NCBI RefSeq assembly: GCF_900087055.1
Contig: NZ_LT575468.1
Coordinates: 682,001 to 746,000, forward strand
DNA length: 64,000 bases
Source: Plesiomonas shigelloides
GTDB taxonomy: Bacteria; Pseudomonadota; Gammaproteobacteria; Enterobacterales; CAMTGL01
Direction: 5' to 3'
The notes below the pieces were generated by a model. That model was not told the origin of the DNA and searched no databases. It was given only the letters and a program-made list of their open reading frames with translations. Both the position numbers and the translations under genes were made by a program. The stretch's first letter is position 1; each line of letters begins with the position of its first letter. Positions 24,583 through 33,902 of this stretch are shown piece by piece.

Positions 24583-25314
24583 ATGGATAAACAGCAGATT
24601 TTGGCTCATGCCTTGGCATGTGAGCCACAGGAGTCGTGCGGCTTTTTGCTCAGTGATGACTGTTACTATCCCTGTGAAAACGTGGCAGCAGATCCACTGA
24701 GCACCTTTGAGATAGCCCCGCAAGCATGGATTGATGCCGAGCTGCATGGACAAAGCGTGGTAGCCCTTGTGCACAGTCATCCAGATGGAGTGCCATGGCT
24801 GAGTAGTGCTGATCGGCATATGCAGTTACAAACCGGTGTGTCGTGGATCGTCGTGTGTAATGGTGAGCTGCATGAATACCTACCTGTTCCCGCTCTGGCT
24901 GGTCGCGTCTTTGCTCATGGCTCAATGGACTGTTATACCCTGATGCGCGATGCCTATCACCTGTGCGGGATCCGCTTGCCTGAGTTTGAGCGGGCAGATA
25001 ATTGGTGGCATACCGGTACCGAACTGTACTTGGAGAACATGAGTGCCACTGGGTTTTATCAAGTGCCGGCAGATCAGGCTCAGCCGGGCGATATTTTTCT
25101 TATCCATCTAGGTAGCTCTGCTGCAAATCATGCCGCGGTGTATCTCGGTGATCAGATGATCCTGCATCACACACCTAATCATTTTAGCCGTCGCGACCCG
25201 TTTGGTGGGTTTTGGGCGCGCTACCTTCATAGTGTTTGGAGACATGAACAATGGCCATCGTTCGGTTGTATGGCGATTTACAACGATTTGGCCGCCGTTT
25301 CGATTTATCCGTAG
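24583..25314 (+). CDS. Tail assembly protein K-like (JAMM + NlpC/P60)
   Basis: 243 residues with two domains. N-terminal JAMM metallo-isopeptidase-like fold: E-S-C-G-F near residue 18, H64-S-H66-P with S74 and D77. C-terminal NlpC/P60 domain: C117 in M-D-C-Y-T-L-M and H183 in N-H-A-A-V-Y-L-G. Lambda K has the same layout and helps form the tail tip, perhaps also aiding peptidoglycan passage. Confidence 0.9.
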   Translation: MDKQQILAHALACEPQESCGFLLSDDCYYPCENVAADPLSTFEIAPQAWIDAELHGQSVVALVHSHPDGVPWLSSADRHMQLQTGVSWIVVCNGELHEYLPVPALAGRVFAHGSMDCYTLMRDAYHLCGIRLPEFERADNWWHTGTELYLENMSATGFYQVPADQAQPGDIFLIHLGSSAANHAAVYLGDQMILHHTPNHFSRRDPFGGFWARYLHSVWRHEQWPSFGCMAIYNDLAAVSIYP

Positions 25315-25814
25315 CCACGGCGGCAGAGGCGGTGCAGTGCCTGACTTGGCAAATTCCAGATTTACGAACGCATATTCAAAATGGCCGGTACCGGCTGCGT
25401 ATCAACCGTGACGATATCGGTGAACAGGATTTGGTCACGGGCATGACAAGTCCATTACCGGCTAGCGCGGTAATTCACATCGTGCCGGTGGTGAGTGGTG
25501 CCAAGAACGGGTGGTTTCAAACTATTCTCGGCACGGCCTTATTAGCGGCGTCTTTCTTTACGCCGTTTTCGTTTATCTCTGCCGGTGTCTATGCCGCGAT
25601 GGGGACTATCGGTGCATCCATGGCGCTGGGCGGTGTGGCCTCATTGTTGACGAAGACGCCGACATTGCAGAGCCGGACCACCGATAACGGCAAAGAAAAC
25701 ACCTACTTTTCTAGTTTGGATAACACTATTGCACAGGGTTCGTTCGTCCCGTTGCTGTACGGGGAAATGATGACCGGTAGCAAGGTGTTGTCACAGGGCT
25801 TATCAACGGAGTAA
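25251..25814 (+). CDS. Tail assembly protein I-like
   Basis: 187 residues, overlapping the K-like gene by 64 nt. Starts A-I-V-R-L-Y-G-D-L-Q-R-F-G-R-R-F and later has V-I-H-I-V-P-V-V-S-G-A-K, then a Gly/Ala-rich hydrophobic region, the plan of the lambda tail I family. Needed for assembly of the tip complex before J. Confidence 0.88.
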   Translation: MAIVRLYGDLQRFGRRFDLSVATAAEAVQCLTWQIPDLRTHIQNGRYRLRINRDDIGEQDLVTGMTSPLPASAVIHIVPVVSGAKNGWFQTILGTALLAASFFTPFSFISAGVYAAMGTIGASMALGGVASLLTKTPTLQSRTTDNGKENTYFSSLDNTIAQGSFVPLLYGEMMTGSKVLSQGLSTE

Positions 25815-25818
25815 AGCG

Positions 25819-28800
25819 ATGGGTAAGGGCGGCGGGAGTCAGCATACTCCATATGAAGAACCGGATAACCTCAAATCTCGTCAGGTATTGTCACTGATTG
25901 ATCTGATTTCAGAAGGCCCGATTGAGGGGCCGGTTGGTGGATTAAAAGGTGTATTTCTCAATGATACCCCTGTGATCAGCGCATCCGGAGAGGCAAACTT
26001 CAGTGGCGTGAACGCCGAGTGGCGCTCCGGCACGCAAGCCCAAAGTTATCTGTCCGGTTTCCCTGCGGTAGAAAATGAAATCCGTGTTGATGTTGAGGTA
26101 AAGGCGGGTAAACCGGTTGTCCGGAGTGTTACGGATCCGGATATCAACCGCGTGCGCGTGACCGTCGGTGTGCAAGCGCTTCTGCAGATGGAAGATGACG
26201 GCGACATGTATGGCTCGACAGTTGAAATGTCGGTGCAGTTACAGTCCTCCGGAGGCAGCTGGTTTGAGGCGCAGAAGGTGGTGATCAGCGGTAAAACTCG
26301 CAGCACCTACCTGCGCTCGGTAATACTCGATAATTTGCCAGCACGGCCATTCAATATGCGAGTGGTTCGCTTAACAGCAGACAGTACCTCTTCAAAGTTG
26401 GAGAACCGTACGCTGTGGTCAAGTTATACCGAAATCATTGACGCCAAACTGACGTACCCGAATACAGCAGTGGTCGGGATGCAAATTGATCCGGAACAGT
26501 TTAGCGGAGGGGTTCCGCGTCGGACTTATTTGATGCGTGGCCGATTGGTAAAGGTTCCGGATAACTATGACCCGTACAACCGCACCTATACCGGCCTGTG
26601 GACGGGGAATTTCAAAGTTGCCTGGACAAATAACCCCGCGTGGATTTTCTATGACTTGGTGACCTGCGAACGAGCAGGCCTTGGGAAGCGGCTAGGAGCA
26701 TTTGGCGCAGATAAGTTTGCGCTCTACATGATTGGCCGTTATTGCGATGAACGGGTGGATGACGGTTACGGGAATAAAGAACCCCGCATGACCTGTAATG
26801 TCTATCTGGCCGATGCACGCAAAGCTTATGACGTGATCAGCGATTTGGCTTCGGTATTTCGCGGGATGCCGGTTTGGGATGGGTTATCCCTGACTTGTAT
26901 TCAAGACCGGCCAGCAGATCCGGTATGGATGTATACCGAGGCGAACGTTATCGATGGGCGCTTTACCTATCAAAGCAGTGCACGCAAAGCACGACATACC
27001 GCAGTCCACGTCCAGTACATCTCTCCGGATAACGCCTGGCAGACACAGATAGAGTATGTTGCCGATGATGAGGCTATTGCTCGTTATGGTCTGAACGTCC
27101 TTGAAGTCTCGGCATTTGGTTGTACTTCACGCGGCCAAGCGCATCGCACCGGAAAGTGGATATTGGAAACCGAGCGCCTCGAGCGTCAATCCGTATCCTT
27201 CTCGGTTGGCCGTGATGGTCTGAAACACTTGCCCGGTGACATTATTCAAATTGCTGACAGTGGGTATGCAGGGATCCGCATTGGTGGGCGCATTAAAAAG
27301 GTGATCGGTCAGAATGTGCAACTCGACCGTGATGTAGAGTTGCCAGAGATTGATCATGGGGCTACGGCATATCTGACATGGATTGGTGCCGATGCAAAGC
27401 CGGTCAGGACTCAGATATTCAGTCACCCATCTACCGATACCGTGGTTCTGGGCGAAGTGCCGAACGGTATGTGTGCCGGTGATATCTGGACGCTTTCGCG
27501 TGACGATATTCGTCCTCGGCTGTTTCGCTGCATCAAAATCACGGAAGAGAAAACGGATACTGCGACGCAATTCAAAATCGAGGCAGTACAGCACGAGCCG
27601 AACAAAGAGGCGGTGGTTGATGCTGGCGCTGTATTTGACCCTAAACCAGACACGATTTTCGGCGGCAAAATCCCACCCGTTGAACACCTGAAGATTGATG
27701 CTTTCCCCTATGGTGACAGTTATCAAATCAAGATGCGTTGGGATACGCCCAGAGTCATGGAGGGAATTAGCTTTGAAGTGCGACTGAGCCGTGCTGATAA
27801 GTTGCACCTTCGCGACACAACAACCGATCCGGAGTATGTCTGTTACGACTTACCTTTGGGCGACTATACCGTTTCTATCCGCGGTAAAAATGCCGGTGGT
27901 CAGTTAGGCCAAGAGACGGAAAGTACCTTTACGATTGCACCACCAACCGCACCGACATCCTTATTGCTCAGATCAACCAACTTCAGTGTTACCGCTCGCC
28001 CTGTGATTCAGCCACCAACCGCGCTGGGTACGCAGTATGAGTGGTTTAAGGGTATGAGCCGTGCGGAAGTTGAAGCGATGAGCGACCCGCTTGGCCGCGC
28101 CATGATAGTCAACGATCAGGAGTGTGTTCCTGATACTGAATATTGGTATGGCTGCCGTGCGGTGAACGGGGTGGGAAAATCTACCTTGGTGATCGCGAAC
28201 ATCAAAACCAAGCTTCAGCCAGAGGACATTCTCGACCTTATCGGCCCTGAAATTCCCAAGCTGGACTGGGCGAAAGACTTGTCGCAGATGGTGGAAAAGA
28301 ACAGTTCAAACATTGTTCTGCTCTCCGATCGGGCGGCATTAGTCGTCAACAAGGAAGGGCGTGTATCGGGGATTACGGTCACGGCTGAAAGTGAGGCGAG
28401 TGCGGTAGATTTTCTGGCTGACTTTGTTTCGTTTACCGATCCGGACACGCTGCAGCGTAACCTCTATTGGGATAACAGGCGGCGAACGCTGGTGGTGAAG
28501 GGAGAATTGCGGCTGCTGGATGGTACCGCGATATCGAGTAAAAACGATCTGGGGAATGGAGCTGGAGGTGTATTTCGTCTGCGCACCGAAACCGGCGTGT
28601 TCCCTTCTGATGCTCAAACAGCTAATTCACTATTTACCTCAGCCTTTAATACGTTGCCCGGTAAGGACACCGTCTTTACGGTGTACGCGCTGGACGGTAA
28701 CGGCCATATCACGCGCACAGAATCACGGATGTATGACGGTAGAGAGTGGGTGGTACCGAAGCTCTTTATGGATGGTGACCTAATCGCGCTGGGAACAATT

Positions 28801-29409
28801 AAAGGCGATCGGCTGGTGGCTGGTACGGAAATTTACTCACCGGTCATCAAATCAGGGTTAGTTGAAGCGGCAACGATACGTAGTAATGCCTTTCCGCCTG
28901 CATTCGAGCTGTTGCCTGATGGCACACTAAATGCCCGTAAGGCGAACATCACCGGTTCAGTTAATGCGACTTCTGGGCTGTTCCAGAATGTCGTGATTGA
29001 TGAGTCATGTACCGTGAAGCGGCTTTATGCAGACAAAATTGTCGGGGATGTGACGAGGGCGTATACGCTTGGGGCAGTAGGGCACGGGGCCGGCTCAACT
29101 CTACCTGCATATTTGAGCATTAATATTCCGGCATTACCGCGTAACAGTTACATATCCATACCTGCGTTCGCTGTGTTTGGCACGATCAACTATGGTGATA
29201 CACCGGTTGTTGCTAACTATGGCGTCAGCATTAATGGCTCCAATTTTGGTGCTACAGCCTCTGGATACAGTGGATGTGTTGATATGGGATCGGCGACGGT
29301 GCTTATTCCCGCCAACACGCCAATTACCGTTTCAATTAGTGCTCGTGTGGCCAACACACAAAATACATCTTGTCGCAGTATGCCCATCGTTATTTTGCAG
29401 CACTTTTAA
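25819..29409 (+). CDS. Host-specificity tail tip protein J-like
   Basis: 1196 residues. The opening G-K-G-G-G-S-Q-H-T-P-Y-E-E-P-D-N-L-K-S and L-I-D-L-I-S-E-G-P-I-E-G are the J family mark. Fibronectin-like repeats lie at about 620-800, then a helical segment and a DUF1983-like beta segment (about 820-1050). The last ~120 residues, beta-rich and Ser/Asn-rich, are the probable receptor-binding tip. Confidence 0.92.
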   Translation: MGKGGGSQHTPYEEPDNLKSRQVLSLIDLISEGPIEGPVGGLKGVFLNDTPVISASGEANFSGVNAEWRSGTQAQSYLSGFPAVENEIRVDVEVKAGKPVVRSVTDPDINRVRVTVGVQALLQMEDDGDMYGSTVEMSVQLQSSGGSWFEAQKVVISGKTRSTYLRSVILDNLPARPFNMRVVRLTADSTSSKLENRTLWSSYTEIIDAKLTYPNTAVVGMQIDPEQFSGGVPRRTYLMRGRLVKVPDNYDPYNRTYTGLWTGNFKVAWTNNPAWIFYDLVTCERAGLGKRLGAFGADKFALYMIGRYCDERVDDGYGNKEPRMTCNVYLADARKAYDVISDLASVFRGMPVWDGLSLTCIQDRPADPVWMYTEANVIDGRFTYQSSARKARHTAVHVQYISPDNAWQTQIEYVADDEAIARYGLNVLEVSAFGCTSRGQAHRTGKWILETERLERQSVSFSVGRDGLKHLPGDIIQIADSGYAGIRIGGRIKKVIGQNVQLDRDVELPEIDHGATAYLTWIGADAKPVRTQIFSHPSTDTVVLGEVPNGMCAGDIWTLSRDDIRPRLFRCIKITEEKTDTATQFKIEAVQHEPNKEAVVDAGAVFDPKPDTIFGGKIPPVEHLKIDAFPYGDSYQIKMRWDTPRVMEGISFEVRLSRADKLHLRDTTTDPEYVCYDLPLGDYTVSIRGKNAGGQLGQETESTFTIAPPTAPTSLLLRSTNFSVTARPVIQPPTALGTQYEWFKGMSRAEVEAMSDPLGRAMIVNDQECVPDTEYWYGCRAVNGVGKSTLVIANIKTKLQPEDILDLIGPEIPKLDWAKDLSQMVEKNSSNIVLLSDRAALVVNKEGRVSGITVTAESEASAVDFLADFVSFTDPDTLQRNLYWDNRRRTLVVKGELRLLDGTAISSKNDLGNGAGGVFRLRTETGVFPSDAQTANSLFTSAFNTLPGKDTVFTVYALDGNGHITRTESRMYDGREWVVPKLFMDGDLIALGTIKGDRLVAGTEIYSPVIKSGLVEAATIRSNAFPPAFELLPDGTLNARKANITGSVNATSGLFQNVVIDESCTVKRLYADKIVGDVTRAYTLGAVGHGAGSTLPAYLSINIPALPRNSYISIPAFAVFGTINYGDTPVVANYGVSINGSNFGATASGYSGCVDMGSATVLIPANTPITVSISARVANTQNTSCRSMPIVILQHF

Positions 29410-29435
29410 TCCATTTAATCTAAGACAGAACGCAG

Positions 29436-29464
29436 ACACCACCTGTAACTAGGTGGTGTTTTTG
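29436..29464 (+). terminator. Intrinsic terminator between J and side fibre
   Basis: ACACCACCT (29436-29444) pairs with AGGTGGTGT (29451-29459), followed by five T (29459-29463). Confidence 0.88.
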
Positions 29465-29495
29465 TATCTGTACGTCGGACAAGCGAGCTTTTCTT

Positions 29496-31472
29496 ATGTA
29501 CTCAAAAATTCTCATTTCTGGGCGACTGGTGGAGCCAGCCGATGACAAGCCACGTTCAGGTGTAACGTTGACGCTATCCAGCGTAAAAAACAGCAGCGTT
29601 GTACTCAAGCATTCAACTTATCGTTGTGTCACTGGAGGCAATGGAGAATACAGTTTCAGGGCAGCGCCTGGCACTTATGCTGTAGCGGTGAGTGTGTATG
29701 GGGCTGAACCTGAGCGGGTTGGGCAAATTAGTGTGTATGCCGATTCATCACCCGGCGATTTGAACACATTCCTTATGAGCCCTGGTGAGGATGATCTAAC
29801 ACCGGAAATTATCCGGTTGGTAGATAGCATGCGCAGCGAAGCTGTGAAAGCGGCAGAGTCAGCAAAAAACAGTGAGCAAATAGTCACTCAATCAGCAAGT
29901 GATGTTGCGGAGCATGCCCAGCAAGTTGCATCCGATAAGGTCGTAGTGGCGCAAAAAACCACGATAGCCACAGATGCTGCGGCAACAGCAGTAGCCGCTA
30001 AAGAGCAAACGGCTAAAGATGCAGCGGTTACAGAGCAGAACCGGCAGGTAACAGAAACTAAGGCACGAGAGGCTGCAGTGTCTGCAGGCGAGGCAAATAG
30101 CGCGCGTGACAGTATCGTTAATGATGCTGCAGACGTTCGCGCCAAGGCTAAGCAGGTAGCTGATAATACGGTGTCCGTGGCCAATAACACCGCCGCAGTT
30201 CAACGCAATACCGATCAGGTTGCGCAGAATACGCAAACCGTTAGTGTCAAAGCTCAGCAGGTATCAGAAAACACACAATCCGTTGCCGCTAATACACTGT
30301 CTGTTACTCAGATGCGTGATGAGGTTGCAGCTAAAACCAGCATGGCGCAGGGCGCAGCAGATACCGCGACACAGAAAGCTGCATCCGCCGCAGGTCATGA
30401 TGCAGCAGCAGCAGAGTATGCACGCCAAGCACAGGAGGCGGCGCAAGCAACAGCTGGAGCTCTGATTGATGGCGGTGCGGTTAATTTGTCTGGCGGGGTA
30501 TACCCACAGCCTGTAATGGTCGGTAGTACTAAGCGGCCAACTTTCTGGAAGGTTACTACTGGCGGTGTTGTTGGCGGTATTGATTATGGCGTGGGTGACA
30601 CGCTCGTTTACACCACATCTGATGGTGGCAGTTATTACAAAATTGACAATACCGAGTCTGTCACTAGCGTTCAGGGTGAAAAGGGCGCAGTGACCTTAAC
30701 GCCGGGAAAAATTGGGGCAGAGCCAGCTGGCGCAGTCTCGGCCGGAATCAAACAGCATGAAACAAAGAGTGCGGCTCACAATATTAGTGGTATTTATGGG
30801 CTGGATGAGGCGCTGAGCGGGAAGGTGAGCAAGATTATACAGCTTGCGCCTAGAGCTGATTTGAATGCTGTGACCGATACCGGATTCTATCGGCTAAGTT
30901 CGTCTGCCGTGAATGCCCCTGCGGGGTTTTCGGTTGCTTATGGGTTGTTACAGGTCATCCGAGGTAATGATACGATAACTCAAATCATTGCTGGTTATTC
31001 AGATGGTCGCAGGGCGTCACGCTCAGGCAGTCCTGCTGATATTGGTGGTACCGGGAAATATACTCAGTGGTATGAAATTTATGCTCAAAATAGCATTTTG
31101 GGGCAAGTGTCACAGCTTGCCGGAGTTCCAACTGGCGCAATTATAGAGCGTGGTTCAAATGCAAATGGAGAGTATGTAAAGTGGGCTGATGGTACGATGA
31201 TATGTTATTGGCGCGCTAGCTTCTCCACTTCTTGTTCAAGCCCATATGGAGCAGGGTTATATACAGGTAGTGTTACATGGACGTTTCCTGCTCGCTTTAT
31301 TTCCTCACCAATTACTCCGCCACCAGGTATTAGATTAAGTACAGGAGCATCATGGTCGGTACCATTTAGCGCTACACCCACAGAGGCAAATTACTATGTA
31401 GTTGATGCAGCAAGTAGGCCTGCTGGGACTCAGGCTGAGTTTGTTGGTTTTGCTATTGGCCGCTGGTATTAA
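29496..31472 (+). CDS. Side tail fibre (Stf-like)
   Basis: 658 residues. The first ~130 match the prophage tail fibre N-terminal domain (I-L-I-S-G-R-L-V-E-P, then G-T-Y-A-V-A-V, E-D-D-L-T-P-E). Residues about 110-330 are Ala/Gln/Val-rich heptads, a trimeric coiled shaft. The end (about 540-658) has G-Y-T-type sequence and ends F-A-I-G-R-W-Y, common to fibre tips. Base composition falls towards the 3' end, a usual sign of recent tip exchange. No fibre-assembly chaperone (tfa) follows. Confidence 0.88.
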   Translation: MYSKILISGRLVEPADDKPRSGVTLTLSSVKNSSVVLKHSTYRCVTGGNGEYSFRAAPGTYAVAVSVYGAEPERVGQISVYADSSPGDLNTFLMSPGEDDLTPEIIRLVDSMRSEAVKAAESAKNSEQIVTQSASDVAEHAQQVASDKVVVAQKTTIATDAAATAVAAKEQTAKDAAVTEQNRQVTETKAREAAVSAGEANSARDSIVNDAADVRAKAKQVADNTVSVANNTAAVQRNTDQVAQNTQTVSVKAQQVSENTQSVAANTLSVTQMRDEVAAKTSMAQGAADTATQKAASAAGHDAAAAEYARQAQEAAQATAGALIDGGAVNLSGGVYPQPVMVGSTKRPTFWKVTTGGVVGGIDYGVGDTLVYTTSDGGSYYKIDNTESVTSVQGEKGAVTLTPGKIGAEPAGAVSAGIKQHETKSAAHNISGIYGLDEALSGKVSKIIQLAPRADLNAVTDTGFYRLSSSAVNAPAGFSVAYGLLQVIRGNDTITQIIAGYSDGRRASRSGSPADIGGTGKYTQWYEIYAQNSILGQVSQLAGVPTGAIIERGSNANGEYVKWADGTMICYWRASFSTSCSSPYGAGLYTGSVTWTFPARFISSPITPPPGIRLSTGASWSVPFSATPTEANYYVVDAASRPAGTQAEFVGFAIGRWY

Positions 31473-31673
31473 TTACCGCGAGTTTGTGTCTCATTGTGTT
31501 TGAGCTCTTATTGTTTCTTGGAAAAGGATGGTTGAAGTTATGTATTAAGGTAAAACCAATTATGTAGGGGTTAATAGTATAAATTAGCGCTCAGTGTTGC
31601 ATACGTGCGTAAAAATTGTTATGCGAGTGCGTTGTTGGAATAATGCGCCGATCACGTTTTTATTATTTCACTG

Positions 31674-31910
31674 ATGATTTCATTAAGTTTAATTATTATC
31701 ATTTCGGTAATGACAATTGTTTTTTTATCAGGTGAGTATATGTCAACGAAACAAAAGCTCAAGAGAGCATTAAACGAAATTGATGATGCACAGAGAGCGT
31801 TGGTGAGAGCAAGAAACATATCACCTGAGAACCAAGATATTCGGCGTGCATTAAATGAACTAGAGGGCGCTGAATTAAATATAAAAAGAGCAATCCGAGA
31901 GTTAGATTAA
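31674..31910 (+). CDS. Small membrane-anchored coiled-coil protein, unknown
   Basis: 78 residues from ATG 31674: a hydrophobic helix (about 2-20) and a basic/acidic coiled coil with two similar units (R-A-L-N-E-I-D-D-A-Q-R-A-L and R-A-L-N-E-L-E-G-A-E-L). A second start, ATG 31740 after GGTGAG, would give a soluble 56-residue form. It is AT-rich and preceded by a 200-nt gap with no gene, so it probably has its own promoter. Function unknown. Confidence 0.55.
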   Translation: MISLSLIIIISVMTIVFLSGEYMSTKQKLKRALNEIDDAQRALVRARNISPENQDIRRALNELEGAELNIKRAIRELD

Positions 31911-31919
31911 GGAGTTAGA

Positions 31920-32177
31920 ATGACTCAGTTACTAGGCGTTAAAATTTTCCGTACCATTAATATCCCAATTCATGGTCAAATGTACACAATTCATTTTGCT
32001 GAATCTGGCAGTGATCGAGATAACTTTATATTTGTTCGAAATGATGACACCGGAAAACAATCAAGGTTTGAGTTTAGTAAGGAGACCGTCGATGATTATA
32101 AAAAAGCTAATGACGAAGATCTTACTCAACAAGTGTTAGAGATCATTGGCGGTGAGGTTGTAGCGGGTCGTATATAA
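31920..32177 (+). CDS. Unknown small protein at prophage right end
   Basis: 85 residues, with AAGGAG ending 6 nt before ATG 31920 and only 9 nt after the previous gene, so the two form an operon. A soluble, mixed alpha/beta sequence (M-Y-T-I-H-F-A-E-S-G near residue 21, then F-I-F-V-R-N-D-D-T-G). No motif I recognise. Small right-end gene pairs like this are often expressed from the lysogen. Confidence 0.6.
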   Translation: MTQLLGVKIFRTINIPIHGQMYTIHFAESGSDRDNFIFVRNDDTGKQSRFEFSKETVDDYKKANDEDLTQQVLEIIGGEVVAGRI

Positions 32178-32187
32178 ATTTAGGAAA

Positions 32188-32221
32188 AATCGCTACACGG
32201 AGCATTGCTTGTGTAGCGATT
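32188..32221. terminator. Hairpin after the last prophage genes
   Basis: AATCGCTACAC (32188-32198) and GTGTAGCGATT (32211-32221) form a perfect 11-bp stem with a 12-nt loop, 11 nt after a stop codon. T-run is poor, so a weak or protein-aided terminator. Confidence 0.65.
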
Positions 32222-32786
32222 AGTATCATAACTTTAACTTTGGTGTGGTGAGTAGGCATGGGTTACGCCCAGTGAGCGTAATAGCATGTTCTGCTATGCT
32301 GCTGGTGGCTCAAAATGTGCAATCACCTGCATGATTTTTGTTTGTACATACACTTGTACATAATGAATGAGCGAGTAGCTTGATGAAGCCAGAAGCCGCT
32401 GAAATAGGGAAGAGAAGAACCTTTGCAATTATCTCTCACCCAAACACTAGATAAAAAGCAGTGAGTGTGAGGCTTTTTGTGTTGCTTAGCTGTGCAACAC
32501 AAAAAATAACACACGATTTTATTGCATTGAATTTAAATAGTTTTTGGTAAATGTTCACACATATCGCATTAATGCATTTGTCAGTGATTAGTAAAGCCAT
32601 GGGAAAACTTCTTCAAATTCAGTATATAAACGACACATGCCGCATATAAGCATCGTACCGAGCATCCGTTATGCTTGGCGGGCTCTTATCAGTATGGCCT
32701 GTTTTGGCCGGCGCACTGTAGCATAAAAGCCGCATCGACCACAGCGCAGGCACTTTTTTCTCTGTCTTGAGTTTTCTTTTCGCGGA
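32222..32786. other. Gene-free prophage/host junction region
   Basis: No convincing gene or tRNA. It holds TTGTACATA twice (32342-32350 and 32354-32362) and a 12-bp inverted repeat at 32474. The right attachment site must lie somewhere near, between the last phage gene and murR, but the left copy is outside the window, so it cannot be placed. Confidence 0.5.
32474..32505. repeat. 12-bp perfect inverted repeat near the junction
   Basis: TTTTTGTGTTGC (32474-32485) and GCAACACAAAAA (32494-32505) with an 8-nt spacer. T before and A after the stem is the reverse of a terminator, so a protein-binding or attachment-related site is more likely. Confidence 0.6.
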
Positions 32787-33638
32787 TCACACCAGTTTTT
32801 TCACCAGCGCTTCACTGTGCAAAATGCGGTGCCGAGCATTGCCCGCATCTTGCTGCACCATGCCCATAAACAACAGATCGGTCAGTGCCAGCTGCGCGGT
32901 ACGCGAGAACATAGCCGCACTGCGCACGGTCTGCTCATCGGCCACTGTATAGAGGCAATGCGTCGCCAGTTGTTGCAGGCTATTGGGCTGAAAGCCGGTT
33001 AACGCTAAGACCTGCGCTCCTTGCTGGCGCGCTTCTTGCGCCGCCAGATTGACCTCGCGTCGCTCGCCGGAAAAAGAGATTGCCAATAGCACATCATCTG
33101 CGCTCAAGGTTTGCGCAATCGTGAGCTGAACGTGGGCATCCGTTTCGCACAACACGTTGATCCCAATTTTCAGTAGCTTATAGCTGAGATCTTTGGCGAC
33201 CAAGCCCGAAGAGCCGATCCCGCAGATCTGGATCCGTCTCGCTTGCAGCAGCAGCTGAACCGCTTGAGTCAGCGCCGGATCGTCGTTCAGTTGCAAGGTC
33301 GATTGCAAAGTCCGGATGTGTTCGGCAATCAATTTATCCGCCACCCGCGGCAGCGGATCATCACTGCGGATCTGGTTATGCAGCGTTACGCTGTCAGCTT
33401 GCGTTTCGCGGCGGATCACATCATCCCCCAAGGCTAAACGCAGCTCGGTAAAGCCGCGATAACCGAGTTTTTGGGCAAATTTCACCACGCTGGATTGGCT
33501 CACTTGCGCCGCTTCCGCCAAGGCTTTCGACGACATCTGACGCGCCTGCGCGGGAAATTGTTGCAGGTAATCCGCCAATTTTTGTTCGCTAGCCGGCAGT
33601 GACGCATACAGCTGCTGTAGTTTGAGAAGACAACTCAT
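32787..33638 (-). CDS. murR: MurR/RpiR-family regulator of MurNAc use
   Basis: 283 residues. N-terminal RpiR helix-turn-helix (about 20-75: A-E-A-A-Q-V-S-Q-S-S-V-V-K-F-A-Q-K-L-G-Y) and a C-terminal SIS sugar-phosphate domain (about 125-260, with G-I-G-S-S-G-L-V-A-K-D). It is divergent from murQ-murP. In E. coli MurR represses murQP and is released by N-acetylmuramate 6-phosphate. Assignment rests on family plus neighbours. Confidence 0.88.
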   Translation of the reverse strand: MSCLLKLQQLYASLPASEQKLADYLQQFPAQARQMSSKALAEAAQVSQSSVVKFAQKLGYRGFTELRLALGDDVIRRETQADSVTLHNQIRSDDPLPRVADKLIAEHIRTLQSTLQLNDDPALTQAVQLLLQARRIQICGIGSSGLVAKDLSYKLLKIGINVLCETDAHVQLTIAQTLSADDVLLAISFSGERREVNLAAQEARQQGAQVLALTGFQPNSLQQLATHCLYTVADEQTVRSAAMFSRTAQLALTDLLFMGMVQQDAGNARHRILHSEALVKKLV

Positions 33639-33788
33639 CGGGACTCCGTCTGCGGCAGAAGCGGGAATAAGGCCGACCTTTGTCTGTCGTACCTTTTATT
33701 ATAACAAAATGATTATTAACGATAATTCGTCTTAACGACACCCGTTGTGGCGTCAGTTTAGCAAAGTATTGTGTGATTGGCCGCTCAT

Positions 33789-33828
33789 TATTCCAACAAC
33801 CACTTGAACCGTGGAATATATTATTCCA
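33789..33828. promoter_or_regulatory. Candidate MurR operator
   Basis: TGGAATA (33812-33818) and TATTCCA (33822-33828) form an inverted repeat with 3-nt spacer; another TATTCCA lies at 33789-33795. They sit in the 264-nt gap between murR and murQ. The link to MurR is inferred from location. Confidence 0.55.
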
Positions 33829-33902
33829 TTATCATTTCAACGATGTAATTAAAAATTCAGTTAACTGAACTCTTTCAAATTTGCCAGAAACGGAGATACC
33901 GC

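Noticed and set aside
27127-27807. 226-residue - strand frame inside gene J
   Set aside because: Lies fully inside a clear J-like gene; no family features.
32323-32514. 63-residue - strand frame at the prophage junction
   Set aside because: Cys/His-rich and crossing the 12-bp inverted repeat; no start signal. Probably chance.
32222-32786. tRNA or tmRNA as integration target
   Set aside because: No cloverleaf, T-loop GTTCRA sequence or CCA end could be found.
33772-33790. CRP site in the murR-murQ gap
   Set aside because: TGTGA is present, but the other half (GCTCA) matches too poorly.
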